Below are positions 40,974 through 52,834 of a stretch of DNA of 64,000 nt, in pieces (within the stretch, counting starts at the first letter, position 1; each line of letters opens with the position of its first letter). The position numbers and the translations under genes are program-made. The notes below the pieces were generated by a model that did not search any database, was not told the origin of the DNA, and saw only the letters and a program-made list of their open reading frames with translations. Source of the stretch: Cyanophora paradoxa (Eukaryota > Glaucocystophyceae > Cyanophorales > Cyanophoraceae). The stretch spans positions 124,001-188,000 of the forward strand of contig QPMI01000602.1 of the NCBI GenBank assembly GCA_004431415.1, given 5' to 3'.

Positions 40974-42761
40974 ATGTCCAGCACCGCGTTCCTGGCCCCC
41001 TCGACAGCGCTGCCGCAGCATGACCAGCTGCGCCGCGTGGACAACCTGCCGAAGGGCCTGCGCGCAGCCCAGGCTCCCAGCCTGAAGTGCAGCAAGCGCG
41101 CGGCTCCGGCGGCCCGTTTCGAAGTAACGTCGGCGACCCCCATCGTCGCGGAGGCGTCTGCGTCGGCTTCGTCGAGCAAGGGTGAGCGATAGCAGCGCCC
41201 CTCCCGCCCGCTGGGGCGCTTCGCGGTTTTCGGCTGTGATTGCGATTCGATGGGGCACTGAGCGCCGGCCTCCCGCTGTCCCCTGTGTCCCTCGCAGATG
41301 ATACTCCCATCCTGCTTCGTGCGGCGCGTGGCGAGCAGGTCGAGCGGCCCCCGGTGTGGATGATGCGTCAGGCCGGCCGGTATATGAAGGTCTACCAGGA
41401 CCTCGCTATCAAGCACCCGTCCTTCCGCGAGCGCTCGGAGAAGGTCGACCTCGCTGTTGAGATCTCGATGCAGGTCCGCAGCAGGCCCGCGCGCGCAGCC
41501 GCTTTCGAGCGCGGGGGCTGACGTCCTTCACTGGCAGCCGTTCCACGCTTTCAAGCCCGACGGTGTCATCATGTTCTCGGACATTCTCACCCCTCTCCCT
41601 GGCATCGGCATCCCGTTCGAGATTCTGGAGAAGCAGGGCCCGATCATCGACCCGCCCATCCGCACTTCCGCCCAGGTTGACGCGCTCACCGAGTTCGACC
41701 CCGAGAAGTCGATGCCGTTCATCAAGGAGATTCTCGGCGTGCGTCGCATCGTGTAACACGCACGCGCTTCGCCCGACGCCCTCCCGCAGCAACTCCGCGC
41801 GGAGGTCGGCAACCAGGCGACCGTCCTGGGCTTCGTCGGCGCGCCCTGGACGCTGGCCACTTACATTGTCGAGGGCAAGACCTCGAAGACCTACACCCGC
41901 ATCAAGTCGATGGCCTTCTCCGAGCCGGCCGCGCTCCACGCGCTGGTCCGTCCGCCCGCCCCCGCCCCCGCCAGCTCCGGCGCCGGCGCGGCCCTGACGC
42001 GCTTGCAGCTCGGCAAGCTGGCGGACGCCATTGCCGTCTACTGCCGCTACCAAATCGACTGCGGCGCTCAGGTCCTCCAGATGTTCGATTCGTGGTCGGG
42101 CCAGCTCTCGCCCCAGGTCCGCCGCTTCGCCGCGGCACACGCCCGCGCCTGTTGCCCCGCTGAGCGCGGCCGCAGGACTACGACGAGTTCGCGCTGCCGT
42201 ACCAGAAGCGTGTCATTGAGCAGGTGCGGCCGCCGGCGCAGCACGCCCCGGCCCCAATCGGCCCCGGCCTGAGCCGCCCTCGCAGGTGAAGAAGACGCAC
42301 CCGGACACGCCCCTGATCCTCTACATCTCCGGCTCGGCTGGCATCCTCGAGCGCATGGCCCAGTCCGGCGTGGACATCATCAGGTGCCGCGGCCCGGCCC
42401 CGGCGCCGCGCTCGCCCCGGAGATGCGAGCGGGGTGGGGCGCAGCGTGGACCACACCGTCGACATCGACGTCGCACGCAAGCGGATCGGCAACCTCGGTG
42501 TGCAGGGCAACATGGACCCGGCCGCCCTCTTCGGCTCGCACGACTTCATCCGCAACCGGTGGGCCCCGCCCCGCCCCGGCCCATCCCCAGCCCCTTCCCG
42601 CGGGCCGCACGTCGAGCGCCCCTTCCCGCAGTGTGATCGACACGATCAAGAAGGCGGGGACGCACAAGCATATCATGAACCTGGGCCACGGCGTGCTCGT
42701 CGGCACCCCCGAGGACGCCGTCGCCACCTACTTCCAGACCGTCCGCGACTACCGCTACTAG
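40974..42761 (+). CDS. hemE: Plastid uroporphyrinogen III decarboxylase
   Basis: Removes the four acetate carboxyls of uroporphyrinogen III to give coproporphyrinogen III for heme and chlorophyll. ATG 40974 opens [20 protein letters not shown], a transit peptide with early Phe; an ATG at 40932 is in frame but less typical. The mature exons show [20 protein letters not shown] (conserved RQAGRY substrate loop), [20 protein letters not shown] (catalytic Asp), [77 protein letters not shown] and [20 protein letters not shown]. Stop at 42761. Eight short introns. Full length for the family. Confidence 0.95.
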
Positions 42762-43523
42762 TCTATTCTATAGCTAGACTAGCTGCTTGTGCATCGCATC
42801 CTGCAAATGCGATTTCGCACGAGTCCGACCTCCGCGGGGGGGCGGGGGGCGGCGGGGCCTAAGCGCCTATCCCCCACTACCGTGTCACAGTGTAATTATA
42901 AGACTTCACATATCCGGTCCGTAGTACTAGTACACTGTAGCTAGTACTAGTACTGCTCGCATTGCGGGCCCGCCAACGTACGTATACATGCCTTGGCATG
43001 AAGCCGGCAGTGCCATGGCCACGGTACGGCCCCCGCGCCGGCGGTGGCCCGGCACCGCCGGGCCGGGATCCGGACTGACCGAACACGCCGCGCCCGTGAT
43101 GCCCGCGGCCGTGACGAGAGAGCTCGAGCTCGAGACACTGCCGATCGAAGCCGATCGCGATCGACGTCGACTTCTTGCGGCGCCGACGTCCGACGGTCGA
43201 CCTGGCGCTGGCGCCGGCTGGCGCCGGCGGCCGCGCGCCGACCATATGCATCGCGATCGCTATCATAGCAGTCTCGTGGCGCCCGCATCGATGTGCACAA
43301 CGTATACGCTCCGATATGCATAGCCCCGAACCACTGGGCCGCGGGGAGACCGGGCCGTGGGCCCGTGGAGACCGCGATCGAGCCTGCACAGGTCTGCTTC
43401 CGCCAGGCGGCCGCACTTCGGGAGTGTGACAGGACGCCGCGATTCCATCGAAGGCATCTGAAGCCAAGATTCCAGCGCACGATCCAGCGTCGCTCTCTCT
43501 TGAGAACAAGCAGAGGCAGGAGA
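42762..43523. other. Intergenic, convergent 3' ends
   Basis: About 760 bp between hemE and EIF2B2. It contains direct words of CTAGTACTAG type at 42925-42955 and dense palindromes at 43085-43325 (GAGCTCGAGCTC, CGATCGCGATCG, GCGATCGC). Open frames on both strands look like GC shadow. Confidence 0.45.
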
Positions 43524-45298
43524 CTACAAGATAACGTCGTCTGGGTGGTACAGCTCCTGCAGCATGCGGTAAATGTAGGAGCTGTTGTTCGACGTGCTGC
43601 CGGGGAGGTGGGGCGGGCGTGAGCGAATGCGGGGGCGAGAGTCCCGGGGTACCGCACTGGTCGAAGACGTAGAGCTGGACGAGCTCGGGGGGCACGTAGT
43701 CGTAGACGGGATTGACGACGTGCACATCCTCGCTCCAATCTGGGGAGCGCTACTTCAGATTGCGGCGCCCGCTCAGAAAACACAAGCGCAGCCGACCCGA
43801 CGCGAAATTGAGGACGGGCGCCGGGCTGCGGAGCTCAGTGAAGGCGTCCTGGGACGACAGGCCGTCAGGGGCCGGGGCCAGCGGGCGGAGAGCGGCCTGC
43901 GGGCGCGCACCTGGTCGGCGGGGTACACGGGGCTCAGCTTGTAGAGCCCGACGGCCGCGACGAGGGGCACGGAGTAGTGCTTGGCGGCGGTGGCGAGCAC
44001 GTTGCCGCCTGCGTTGAGCACGAGCCCGCCGTTCGCCATTACTGGCGGCGCGTCAGGCCCGGGCCCCGCGGTCAAACGAGAGGGCGCCCGCGGACCGGCG
44101 TGGGCCCCAACGATGACTTTGTTCACTCGCGCCATCATCGCGAAGCTGCGCAGCAGCGCTCGCAAGGTCGCCGCCGGAGGCGAGCTCGGTAGGGCCGCGC
44201 GCACATGCAGGAGTCCGGAATGACAGTTGTCTGGATGCCCGCGGCCGCGAGGCGCACGGCCAGCTCGTGGCCCTCTTGCCTGCGCCGCCGCTCAGTATGC
44301 CGCCGGCTCGGAGCGGAGGCGCTTCGTCGCACAGCGGTCCGGTCTCGGCGATGAAGACCTCGAACTTCCGCTTCTTTGCGACGGCGAGCAGGAAGCGCTC
44401 GACGGTCCTCGAGGCACCGTAAGTCATGATGATCTCGCTGCGGAGGTGGCCGCGTCAGGACAGGCGCGCGGCCCTTAGACCGGACGACCGCACTTGGAGT
44501 GGATGTGCTCGTTGGCCACATAGCTGATCTCCTTCTCGGCGTTGGTGATCTCTTCGCTCAGGTCCGATATCCTCTCGATGACAGCCTGCCGCAGCTCTGC
44601 GGCGCGACAGGACCTCAGCTGGAAGCATCCGGCGGCTCCGGAACTGGGGCCGACGGCGGTGGCGCACTGGAGAAGGACTCGACGTACTGAACGGCGGCTG
44701 CGCTGCCATCTTCCATCAGGTTCCAGAGCTGCTTTTGCAGGCTCGACTGGGCTGACTGGGCGGAGGCGTGTGCGTCCGAGTGCTGCTCGCGCTGCGGCGG
44801 CGTGGGCGTGAGCGGTGGGCGCAGTCGCGTTTGCTCCAGCTGAGAGCGCACAGATCGCGAAGCCCCGACGTCGTCCTTCTCCCCCGAAGCGCCATCCTGC
44901 GCCTCCTTTCGCAAGCGCAAATACTCCTCGCGAATGATGTACAGAACGCGACGTATCGTGTTGCCGACCACGATGTCTGACGAGAACTCCCATGAGCGCA
45001 AGCCGCGCGCTCGCGCACAGCTGCGGGCGCACCGACGGGGTTGGCAGCGCCGAGTTTGCGTCCGGCCTGTTTGATGATGTCCATCAGCTGCTGGGCGTTC
45101 GACCAACGCCCCGACACCGTTAGCCGACACAGCTCGCAGGTCTTGAGGGCGAGGACCGCGGTGTCGGTGAACTCCCTGAGCGGTCCAGCACGAGGGCGCG
45201 GCGATCAGTTAGCACGCGGATGCAGCGCGGAAGATCGGCGCCGTGCCCGCGGACCTGCGGCGCAGCTGCGTCACGAATGTCTCGAGCGCCGACTCCAT
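43524..45298 (-). CDS. EIF2B2: Translation initiation factor eIF2B subunit beta
   Basis: Regulatory subunit of the guanine-nucleotide exchange factor for eIF2. Start ATG 45298 ([14 protein letters not shown]). Exons give [40 protein letters not shown], an inserted Ser/Gln-rich loop of about 90 residues, [20 protein letters not shown] with [135 protein letters not shown] and [20 protein letters not shown]. Stop at 43524. The terminal SYIYR-x-x-x-ELYHPDD signature separates beta from alpha and delta subunits. The loop between the helical and Rossmann-like parts is longer than in the human protein. Confidence 0.93.
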
Positions 45299-45871
45299 CG
45301 CAGTGCTCCTAGCTGCTGATAGCGCTGGCGTCGCTCGGGCTCAAGGTCGCCGCCCGCTGCCTGTACCCGAGAAGACCAGGAGTTGGCTTGAAGTCGTGGC
45401 TTGATAAGGAGCTTGATGACTAGCATTGACTACTAAGTACCGGCTACGTATACGAATAATCTCGAGCGAGGACTCGCCGAGGAGGGGGGGGGGAGGGGAG
45501 GGGAGGGGGGGGGGGGGGCGAGCTGACTTGATCGGATCTAATCTGGCGCGCGTGCGCATGCGCCCTTCACTCAATCTTGAGCTTTCAAAGCTGAGCTGTC
45601 GCCTGGACCAGCCTCGCTCAACTCAGTTCTTTGTCAAACGGGCTAGCTTTGAGCGTCCTAGCGCGCTGCTGCGGCGCACGTGCAGTCAACTGCCACTCGT
45701 ACACTCGTACCGGATCAACACTTCTGGTGCCTAGCAAGCATGCAGGACTCCTCCACAAGTACTCGCAGGCAGTCATCTGCTCCACGTACGTTGGTTGCCC
45801 CGCGAGCCTATGCGCTTTGCCACCGATCGCGTGCACGCACAGTGGCGCCGACGGACCTAGAACAGACTCCA
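45299..45871. other. Upstream region of gene X copy 1
   Basis: About 570 bp between divergent EIF2B2 and gene X. It contains a G-rich tract at 45482-45519 (runs of 7-13 G). No gene recognised. This DNA is unique; the repeated unit starts close to 45862. Confidence 0.45.
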
Positions 45872-46815
45872 ATGATGTCGCATCTCTCTCTCGCCCAGAA
45901 CTTTCTGATCAAGCAGGTAACTAACTTTTGCTTGGAGCTCGAGCGGGGCAGCCGCTGACCGCGGTGCTTGTGCGCAGTACAACTTCTGGTCCCGCTGGAA
46001 GGATGCGCGGCTGTCTTCCGTCCAGAAGAGCGGAGGGAGCGCCCGCGCCGTTTCTGCTTCCCGAAAGCGCGCCGCCAGCTCCGAACTTCTTCCGGCAACG
46101 CGGCGATCCTCGAGGAGAGCCCGCCCAGTGCACAACTCCGAGTTCGAAGGAGAGACAGCGACAGTGGAAGCTGAGCCTGATCGGCCCGATCACCTGCCGC
46201 TGCAGCCTCCGACCGTCTCAGCTCCGACCAGCCCTTGCTTCGTTAGAAAGTTGCTGGCTTGCGCAGGGCGGAATCTCAGCATTTCTCAGGCTGAGATCTC
46301 TAAGATCGTCTCGGAAATCTCCGGCGACGGTGGCGAGCTCGAGCCGTCCGTGCACGGGTTGATCCTTCTTCTTCACCGGTGGTGAAATCCGTTTCTTTTT
46401 TGTCTGGTTTGCTGGGTCTCACCGCGTCTGCTGCACGCTTGTACGCAGGCCGTTCCGCATTGACCTCTGCGTCGAGATCAAGCGACTCCTCCTCTCCGTG
46501 CTGCGCGTGTCCAACATTCCGACGCATTTCGCGGTCGGCGACTTCTCCGTCGGTGACTCCTTTTCTGCAAATCGCCACGAATCGCACATCTGAATTTGCT
46601 CCGCAGGCGCATCCGTTCTCGAGCGCCTTTTCCAAGAGCAGGACAACTTTTCTTTAGTGGTGGAGGCACACCATTTCGAACAGCAAACACCGACTGGCAG
46701 AGGAATATGGTTGGAAGACGAGGACGAGGAGAACCTGGACGATGACCTGAAGCCAGCAGATCCCAATGCAGCCCCGGAGGTGTCCACTTTCTCTGTCGAT
46801 GATTTCTTCGCATGA
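45872..46815 (+). CDS. Gene X copy 1, unknown protein
   Basis: Four exons: [35 protein letters not shown] through a basic, Ser-rich stretch to [20 protein letters not shown] and [40 protein letters not shown] with [15 protein letters not shown]; and [40 protein letters not shown], ending [13 protein letters not shown] at 46815. About 250 residues with a basic middle and an acidic tail, and no membrane segment or signal peptide. I recognise no domain. The tail and basic middle would suit a nuclear protein, but this is a guess. Copies 2 and 3 encode almost the same protein. Confidence 0.65.
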
Positions 46816-47923
46816 GGTAGACACTTGGCTTCGATCCTTTTCGCATTGGGAGCTTCTTTTGCATGTCTTTTTCTGATTTCAATTCAAATTATGCGTGTAC
46901 GTCACGCAATTCCAGATTTCAGGCAGAAAATTTTGATGAAAACAGCCAGTACTATAGCTATATATTTAGCATAGCTCGTTGCAGTAGATCTATATCTAGA
47001 GTTTCTCTTGTCTCTTGCTTGAGTACATCCGATGCATAGAATATCAATCACCTCAAGCTTGTCAAATTGAACTTGTAACATGGAAGGTGCCGCAGTGCAA
47101 AATATATTTGCAACTTTGCAAGATTGCGTGTATGTCCCTGCCCGTTCCCCGGGCCTGATTCGAATCCCTGCAGCGGCCGGTGATGCATATGCATCTACTA
47201 GGCTAGCGAGCACGTTGCAGTTGGCGCCAGCCCGTGTGTCATGATATACATGATCAATATCATGATCATGATGGAGCCTGGGAGCTCTCATTTGCAATTG
47301 GCTTATGTGCATGTCGCATATGCATATGCATTGGGACACGTACTAATTATAAAACGTTAACGCAGGTCCGGGCTACAAGTGTGGCCCATGGCCAGTGGGA
47401 AAGTACACTGCAGCTGCAGCTGCGGCCGCCGCGCGGCCGCGGGCCGGCGCCCATGGCCAGCCCACCAGCCTGGCAGCATGCGCAAGCTGGCCGACCGGGC
47501 CCTGCGTGTCTGCTTCGATTCAATGATTCTATTTATAATAATTATAGTTCTAGATCTAGCTATAGCTATATATATAGATCTACTGGGCTAGATCGATATT
47601 TGTTATCCGATGATCAATATTAATCATGGAATGTTGATCATCTGGCCGGCGGCAGTACGTCCGACCGATGACCGCGCGCGCTGCTGCGTGCACGTTCCAA
47701 GTTCTTCCAACGCATGCATGCATGCGCCGCGGCGCCGGGCTCGCGGGGTGCACGTGCTCGACTGAAAGAATCACCCAGCGGGGGTATACGTATACTTATC
47801 AGGTCAGGTCTCGGTAGTGTCCGAGCCCGCGACGGCCGCATCCATTAGCCAACGGTCGAACTGCAAGTAGCAGCAGCCCAACGAGCTTTCCAGGCGCAGC
47901 GCAGTTCGCTTCACATCGATATC
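46816..47923. other. Spacer of repeat unit 1
   Basis: About 1.1 kb between gene X and mtnB. It holds AT-rich sequence with many palindromes (CATGATATACATGATCAATATCATGATCATG-like words near 47240, TCTAGATCTAGCTATAGC near 47550) and an inverted R1 copy at 47364-47480. The mtnB promoter should lie at its 3' end. Confidence 0.55.
47364..47480 (-). repeat. R1 dispersed repeat, inverted, unit 1
   Basis: Read on the minus strand it shows GGCCAGCTTG, GTGGGC, GGCCCGCGGCCGCG, GTGTAC and CACACTTGTAGCCCGGACCT, in the order of the copies at 14656 and 15027. It recurs at 50242-50362 and 53371-53490. Confidence 0.7.
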
Positions 47924-48733
47924 ATGGAAGTTCTGAAACGTCCGCGCGCGGAGGAGTCCAACGGGCACAATGCTGCTGCTGAAGATCACGAGATCCGCGC
48001 CCTGATCGTCGAGTTCTGTAAGCAGGTGGGCGCGATCAATTCTTGCCGTGCCCACACCCCATGATCGTGTGCTCAGTTCTACACGCTCGGCTGGGTTTCT
48101 GGAACGGGAGGAGGAATTAGTGTGCGCTCGCCCAGCGGCCGTGTTTACGTCGCACCGAGTGGGGTGCGCCTGATCGATCCGGCGAGCCTCTCCTGCGTCG
48201 CGTCGACCGCCTCGCGGCAGGTACAAAAGGAGCGCATCTCCCCGGAGGATCTCTTTGTCCTGGACGCGAAAGGGGAGACTCTTCAGGCTCCTCTCAACCC
48301 GGACTTCAAGCCATCAGCATGCACGCCTTTGTTTATGAACGCGTACCGCATACGGAACGCAGGTGCAGACCCCTCTATAAACCGAGCACGCTTCGCACTG
48401 AATCCATCGAGCATATTAGGCGCTGTTATCCACAACCACAGCGTCTCGGCGGTGTTGGCCACTTTGCTGTTTCCGGGCAATGAGTTCAAGTGCACACATT
48501 TGGAAATGATCAAGGGTATCGAGGGGGCATGGCTACCACGACACGCTTGTCGTCCCCATTATCGAAAACAGTGCGTTATATAAGCAGTTTTTCTCAACTC
48601 TTGCGTAATTCTCTCTTCAGCCGCATACGAGTGCGATCTTGCCGACAGCTTGGCAGAGGCCATCGAGAAGTACCCTAAGTCCTCTGCTGTGCTTGTCAGA
48701 CGTCACGGAGTCTACGGTACGTGTCAGGTTCTG
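47924..48733 (+). pseudogene. mtnB copy 1: frameshifted and 3'-truncated
   Basis: Same exons as the intact copy at 53923, but one extra G in a G run (near 48525) shifts the frame after EMIKGIEG. The gene also stops at the repeat junction right after the RRHGVYG exon, lacking the last exon. It still has a strong GTACGT donor facing gene X copy 2. Confidence 0.88.
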
Positions 48734-48749
48734 ACTCCAACAGACTCCA

Positions 48750-49693
48750 ATGATGTCGCATCTCTCTCTCGCCCAGAACTTTCTGATCAAGCAGGTAACT
48801 AACTTTTGCTTGGAGCTCGAGCGGGGCAGCCGCTGACCGCGGTGCTTGTGCGCAGTACAACTTCTGGTCCCGCTGGAAGGATGCGCGGCTGTCTTCCGTC
48901 CAGAAGAGCGGAGGGAGCGCCCGCGCCGTTTCTGCTTCCCGAAAGCGCGCCGCCAGCTCCGAACTTCTTCCGGCAACGCGGCGATCCTCGAGGAGAGCCC
49001 GCCCAGTGCACAACTCCGAGTTCGAAGGAGAGACAGCGACAGTGGAAGCTGAGCCTGATCGGCCCGATCACCTGCCGCTGCAGCCTCCGACCGTCTCAGC
49101 TCCGACCAGCCCTTGCTTCGTTAGAAAGTTGCTGGCTTGCGCAGGGCGGAATCTCAGCATTTCTCAGGCTGAGATCTCTAAGATCGTCTCGGAAATCTCC
49201 GGCGACGGTGGCGAGCTCGAGCCGTCCGTGCACGGGTTGATCCTTCTTCTTCACCGGTGGTGAAATCCGTTTCTTTTTTGTCTGGTTTGCTGGGTCTCAC
49301 CGCGTCTGCTGCACGCTTGTACGCAGGCCGTTCCGCATTGACCTCTGCGTCGAGATCAAGCGACTCCTCCTCTCCGTGCTGCGCGTGTCCAACATTCCAA
49401 CGCATTTCGCGGTCGGCGACTTCTCCGTCGGTGACTCCTTTTCTGCAAATCGCCACGAATCGCACATCTGAATTTGCTCCGCAGGCGCATCCGTTCTCGA
49501 GCGCCTTTTCCAAGAGCAGGACAACTTTTCTTTAGTGGTGGAGGCACACCATTTCGAACAGCAAACACCGACTGGCAGAGGAATATGGTTGGAAGACGAG
49601 GACGAGGAGAACCTGGACGATGACCTGAAGCCAGCAGATCCCAATGCAGCCCCGGAGGTGTCCACTTTCTCTGTCGATGATTTCTTCGCATGA
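48750..49693 (+). CDS. Gene X copy 2, unknown protein
   Basis: Identical in layout to copy 1. A synonymous or near-neutral A-for-G difference lies in the IPTHF codons (near 49399). All splice sites and the stop (49693) are kept. Its upstream DNA is the truncated mtnB copy 1 rather than the unique DNA in front of copy 1, so its promoter context differs. Confidence 0.62.
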
Positions 49694-50809
49694 GGTAGAC
49701 ACTTGGCTTCGATCCTTTTCGCATTGGGAGCTTCTTTTGCATGTCTTTTTCTGATTTCAATTCAAATTATGCGTGTACGTCACGCAATTCCAGATTTCAG
49801 GCAGAAAATTTTGATGAAAACAGCCAGTACTATAGCTATATATTTAGCATAGCTCGTTGCAGTAGATCTATATCTAGAGTTTCTCTTGTCTCTTGCTTGA
49901 GTACATCCGATGCATAGAATATCAATCACCTCAAGCTTGTCAAATTGAACTTGTAACATGGAAGGTGCCGCAGTGCAAAATATATTTGCAACTTTGCAAG
50001 ATTGCGTGTATGTCCCTGCCCGTCCCCCGGGCCTGATTCGAATCCCTGCAGCGGCCGGTGATGCATATGCATCTACTAGGCTAGCGAGCACGTTGCAGTT
50101 GGCGCCAGCCCGTGTGTCATGATATACATGATCAATATCATGATCATGATGGAGCCTGGGAGCTCTCATTTGCAATTGGCTTATGTGCATGTCGCATATG
50201 CATATGCATTGGGACACGTACTAATTATAAAACGTTAACGCAGGTCCGGGCTACAAGTGTGGCCCATGGCCAGTGGGAAAGTACACTGCAGCTGCAGCTG
50301 CGGCCGCCGCGCGGCCGCGGGCCGGCGCCCATGGCCAGCCCACCAGCTTGGCAGCATGCGCAAGCTGGCCGACCGGGCCCTGCGTGTCTGCTTCGATTCA
50401 ATGATTCTATTTACTAAGTTATAATAATTATAGTTCTAGATCTAGCTATAGCTATATATATAGATCTACTGGGCTAGATCGATATTTGTTATCCGATGAT
50501 CAATATTAATCATGGAATGTTGATCATCTGGCCGGCGGCAGTACGTCCGACCGATGACCGCGCGCGCTGCTGCGTGCACGTTCCAAGTTCTTCCAACGCA
50601 TGCATGCATGCGCCGCGGCGCCGGGCTCGCGGGGTGCACGTGCTCGACTGAAAGAATCACCCAGCGGGGGTATACGTATACTTATCAGGTCAGGTCTCGG
50701 TAGTGTCCGAGCCCGCGACGGCCGCATCCATTAGCCAACGGTCGAACTGCAAGTAGCAGCAGCCCAACGAGCTTTCCAGGCGCAGCGCAGTTCGCTTCAC
50801 ATCGATATC
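49694..50809. other. Spacer of repeat unit 2
   Basis: As spacer 1, with one additional 8-base block (ACTAAGTT) near 50414 and an inverted R1 copy at 50242-50362. Confidence 0.55.
50242..50362 (-). repeat. R1 dispersed repeat, inverted, unit 2
   Basis: Nearly identical to 47364-47480. Confidence 0.7.
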
Positions 50810-51874
50810 ATGGAAGTTCTGAAACGTCCGCGCGCGGAGGAGTCCAACGGGCACAATGCTGCTGCTGAAGATCACGAGATCCGCGCCCTGATCGTCGAGT
50901 TCTGTAAGCAGGTGGGCGCGATCAATTCTTGCCGTGCCCACACCCCATGATCGTGTGCTCAGTTCTACACGCTCGGCTGGGTTTCTGGAACGGGAGGAGG
51001 AATTAGTGTGCGCTCGCCCAGCGGCCGTGTTTACGTCGCACCGAAGAAGAAGAAGAGTATGTATAAGACACGCCCGAGCCGGTTGTGCGGTTTTGACGAA
51101 AGGCGAAGGACCCGAAGGCCCGAAGCACAATCGACAGTGAACCAACCAGACAAGGGTAGTGGCGGCGCAAACGCCTTACGGTCTACCATGTATGCCCCGG
51201 CGGTCCGGCGCTCATACACGCAGACACGGAAAGCAACCACAGACATCCCAATGCGGGCCTCTTCCTAATGCCGGCCTGGGGGAGTCCTGGTCACGACCTC
51301 ACGTGGTGCGCCTGATCGATCCGGCGAGCCTCTCCTGCGTCGCGTCGACCGCCTCGCGGCAGGTACAAAAGGAGCGCATCTCCCCGGAGGATCTCTTTGT
51401 CCTGGACGCGAAAGGGGAGACTCTTCAGGCTCCTCTCAACCCGGACTTCAAGCCATCAGCATGCACGCCTTTGTTTATGAACGCGTACCGCATACGGAAC
51501 GCAGGTGCAGACCCCTCTATAAACCGAGCACGCTTCGCACTGAATCCATCGAGCATATTAGGCGCTGTTATCCACAACCACAGCGTCTCGGCGGTGTTGG
51601 CCACTTTGCTGTTTCCGGGCAATGAGTTCAAGTGCACACATTTGGAAATGATCAAGGGTATCGAGGGGCATGGCTACCACGACACGCTTGTCGTCCCCAT
51701 TATCGAAAACAGTGCGTTATATAAGCAGTTTTTCTCAACTCTTGCGTAATTCTCTCTTCAGCCGCATACGAGTGCGATCTTGCCGACAGCTTGGCAGAGG
51801 CCATCGAGAAGTACCCTAAGTCCTCTGCTGTGCTTGTCAGACGTCACGGAGTCTACGGTACGTGTCAGGTTCTG
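50810..51874 (+). pseudogene. mtnB copy 2: interrupted by insertion and 3'-truncated
   Basis: Exons match the intact copy except that about 260 bp (51045-51303, net +256) interrupt the codons for the APSG motif at an exon end, changing it to APKKKK and bringing an in-frame stop at 51268. The net length is not a multiple of three. The final exon is missing at the repeat junction, as in copy 1. The [14 protein letters not shown] region is in frame here. Confidence 0.88.
51045..51303. mobile_element. Insertion in mtnB copy 2, unclassified
   Basis: Begins with AGAAGAAGAAGAG and shows no similarity to the other units. No terminal inverted repeats, poly-A tail or clear target duplication can be seen. 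It contains GTATGT (51056-51061), a good splice donor, but splicing to the next acceptor would shift the mtnB frame. Confidence 0.45.
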
Positions 51875-51890
51875 ACTCCAACAGACTCCA

Positions 51891-52834
51891 ATGATGTCGC
51901 ATCTCTCTCTCGCCCAGAACTTTCTGATCAAGCAGGTAACTAACTTTTGCTTGGAGCTCGAGCGGGGCAGCCGCTGACCGCGGTGCTTGTGCGCAGTACA
52001 ACTTCTGGTCCCGCTGGAAGGATGCGCGGCTGTCTTCCGTCCAGAAGAGCGGAGGGAGCGCCCGCGCCGTTTCTGCTTCCCGAAAGCGCGCCGCCAGCTC
52101 CGAACTTCTTCCGGCAACGCGGCGATCCTCGAGGAGAGCCCGCCCAGTGCACAACTCCGAGTTCGAAGGAGAGACAGCGACAGTGGAAGCTGAGCCTGAT
52201 CGGCCCGATCACCTGCCGCTGCAGCCTCCGACCGTCTCAGCTCCGACCAGCCCTTGCTTCGTTAGAAAGTTGCTGGCTTGCGCAGGGCGGAATCTCAGCA
52301 TTTCTCAGGCTGAGATCTCTAAGATCGTCTCGGAAATCTCCGGCGACGGTGGCGAGCTCGAGCCGTCCGTGCACGGGTTGATCCTTCTTCTTCACCGGTG
52401 GTGAAATCCGTTTCTTTTTTGTCTGGTTTGCTGGGTCTCACCGCGTCTGCTGCACGCTTGTACGCAGGCCGTTCCGCATTGACCTCTGCGTCGAGATCAA
52501 GCGACTCCTCCTCTCCGTGCTGCGCGTGTCCAACATTCCGACGCATTTCGCGGTCAGCGACTTCTCCGTCGGTGACTCCTTTTCTGCAAATCGCCACGAA
52601 TCGCACATCTGAATTTGCTCCGCAGGCGCATCCGTTCTCGAGCGCCTTTTCCAAGAGCAGGACAACTTTTCTTTAGTGGTGGAGGCACACCATTTCGAAC
52701 AGCAAACACCGACTGGCAGAGGAATATGGTTGGAAGACGAGGACGAGGAGAACCTGGACGATGACCTGAAGCCAGCAGATCCCAATGCAGCCCCGGAGGT
52801 GTCCACTTTCTCTGTCGATGATTTCTTCGCATGA
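51891..52834 (+). CDS. Gene X copy 3, unknown protein
   Basis: Same four-exon model as copy 1, with GGTCAGCG in place of GGTCGGCG (near 52556), which changes one codon (Gly to Ser) just before the donor of intron 3. Stop at 52834. It directly precedes the intact mtnB. Confidence 0.62.

Noticed and set aside
43524-45298. Methylthioribose-1-phosphate isomerase (MtnA, related fold) as partner of mtnB
   Set aside because: The C-terminal SYIYR...ELYHPDD signature and the overall block order identify eIF2B beta instead.
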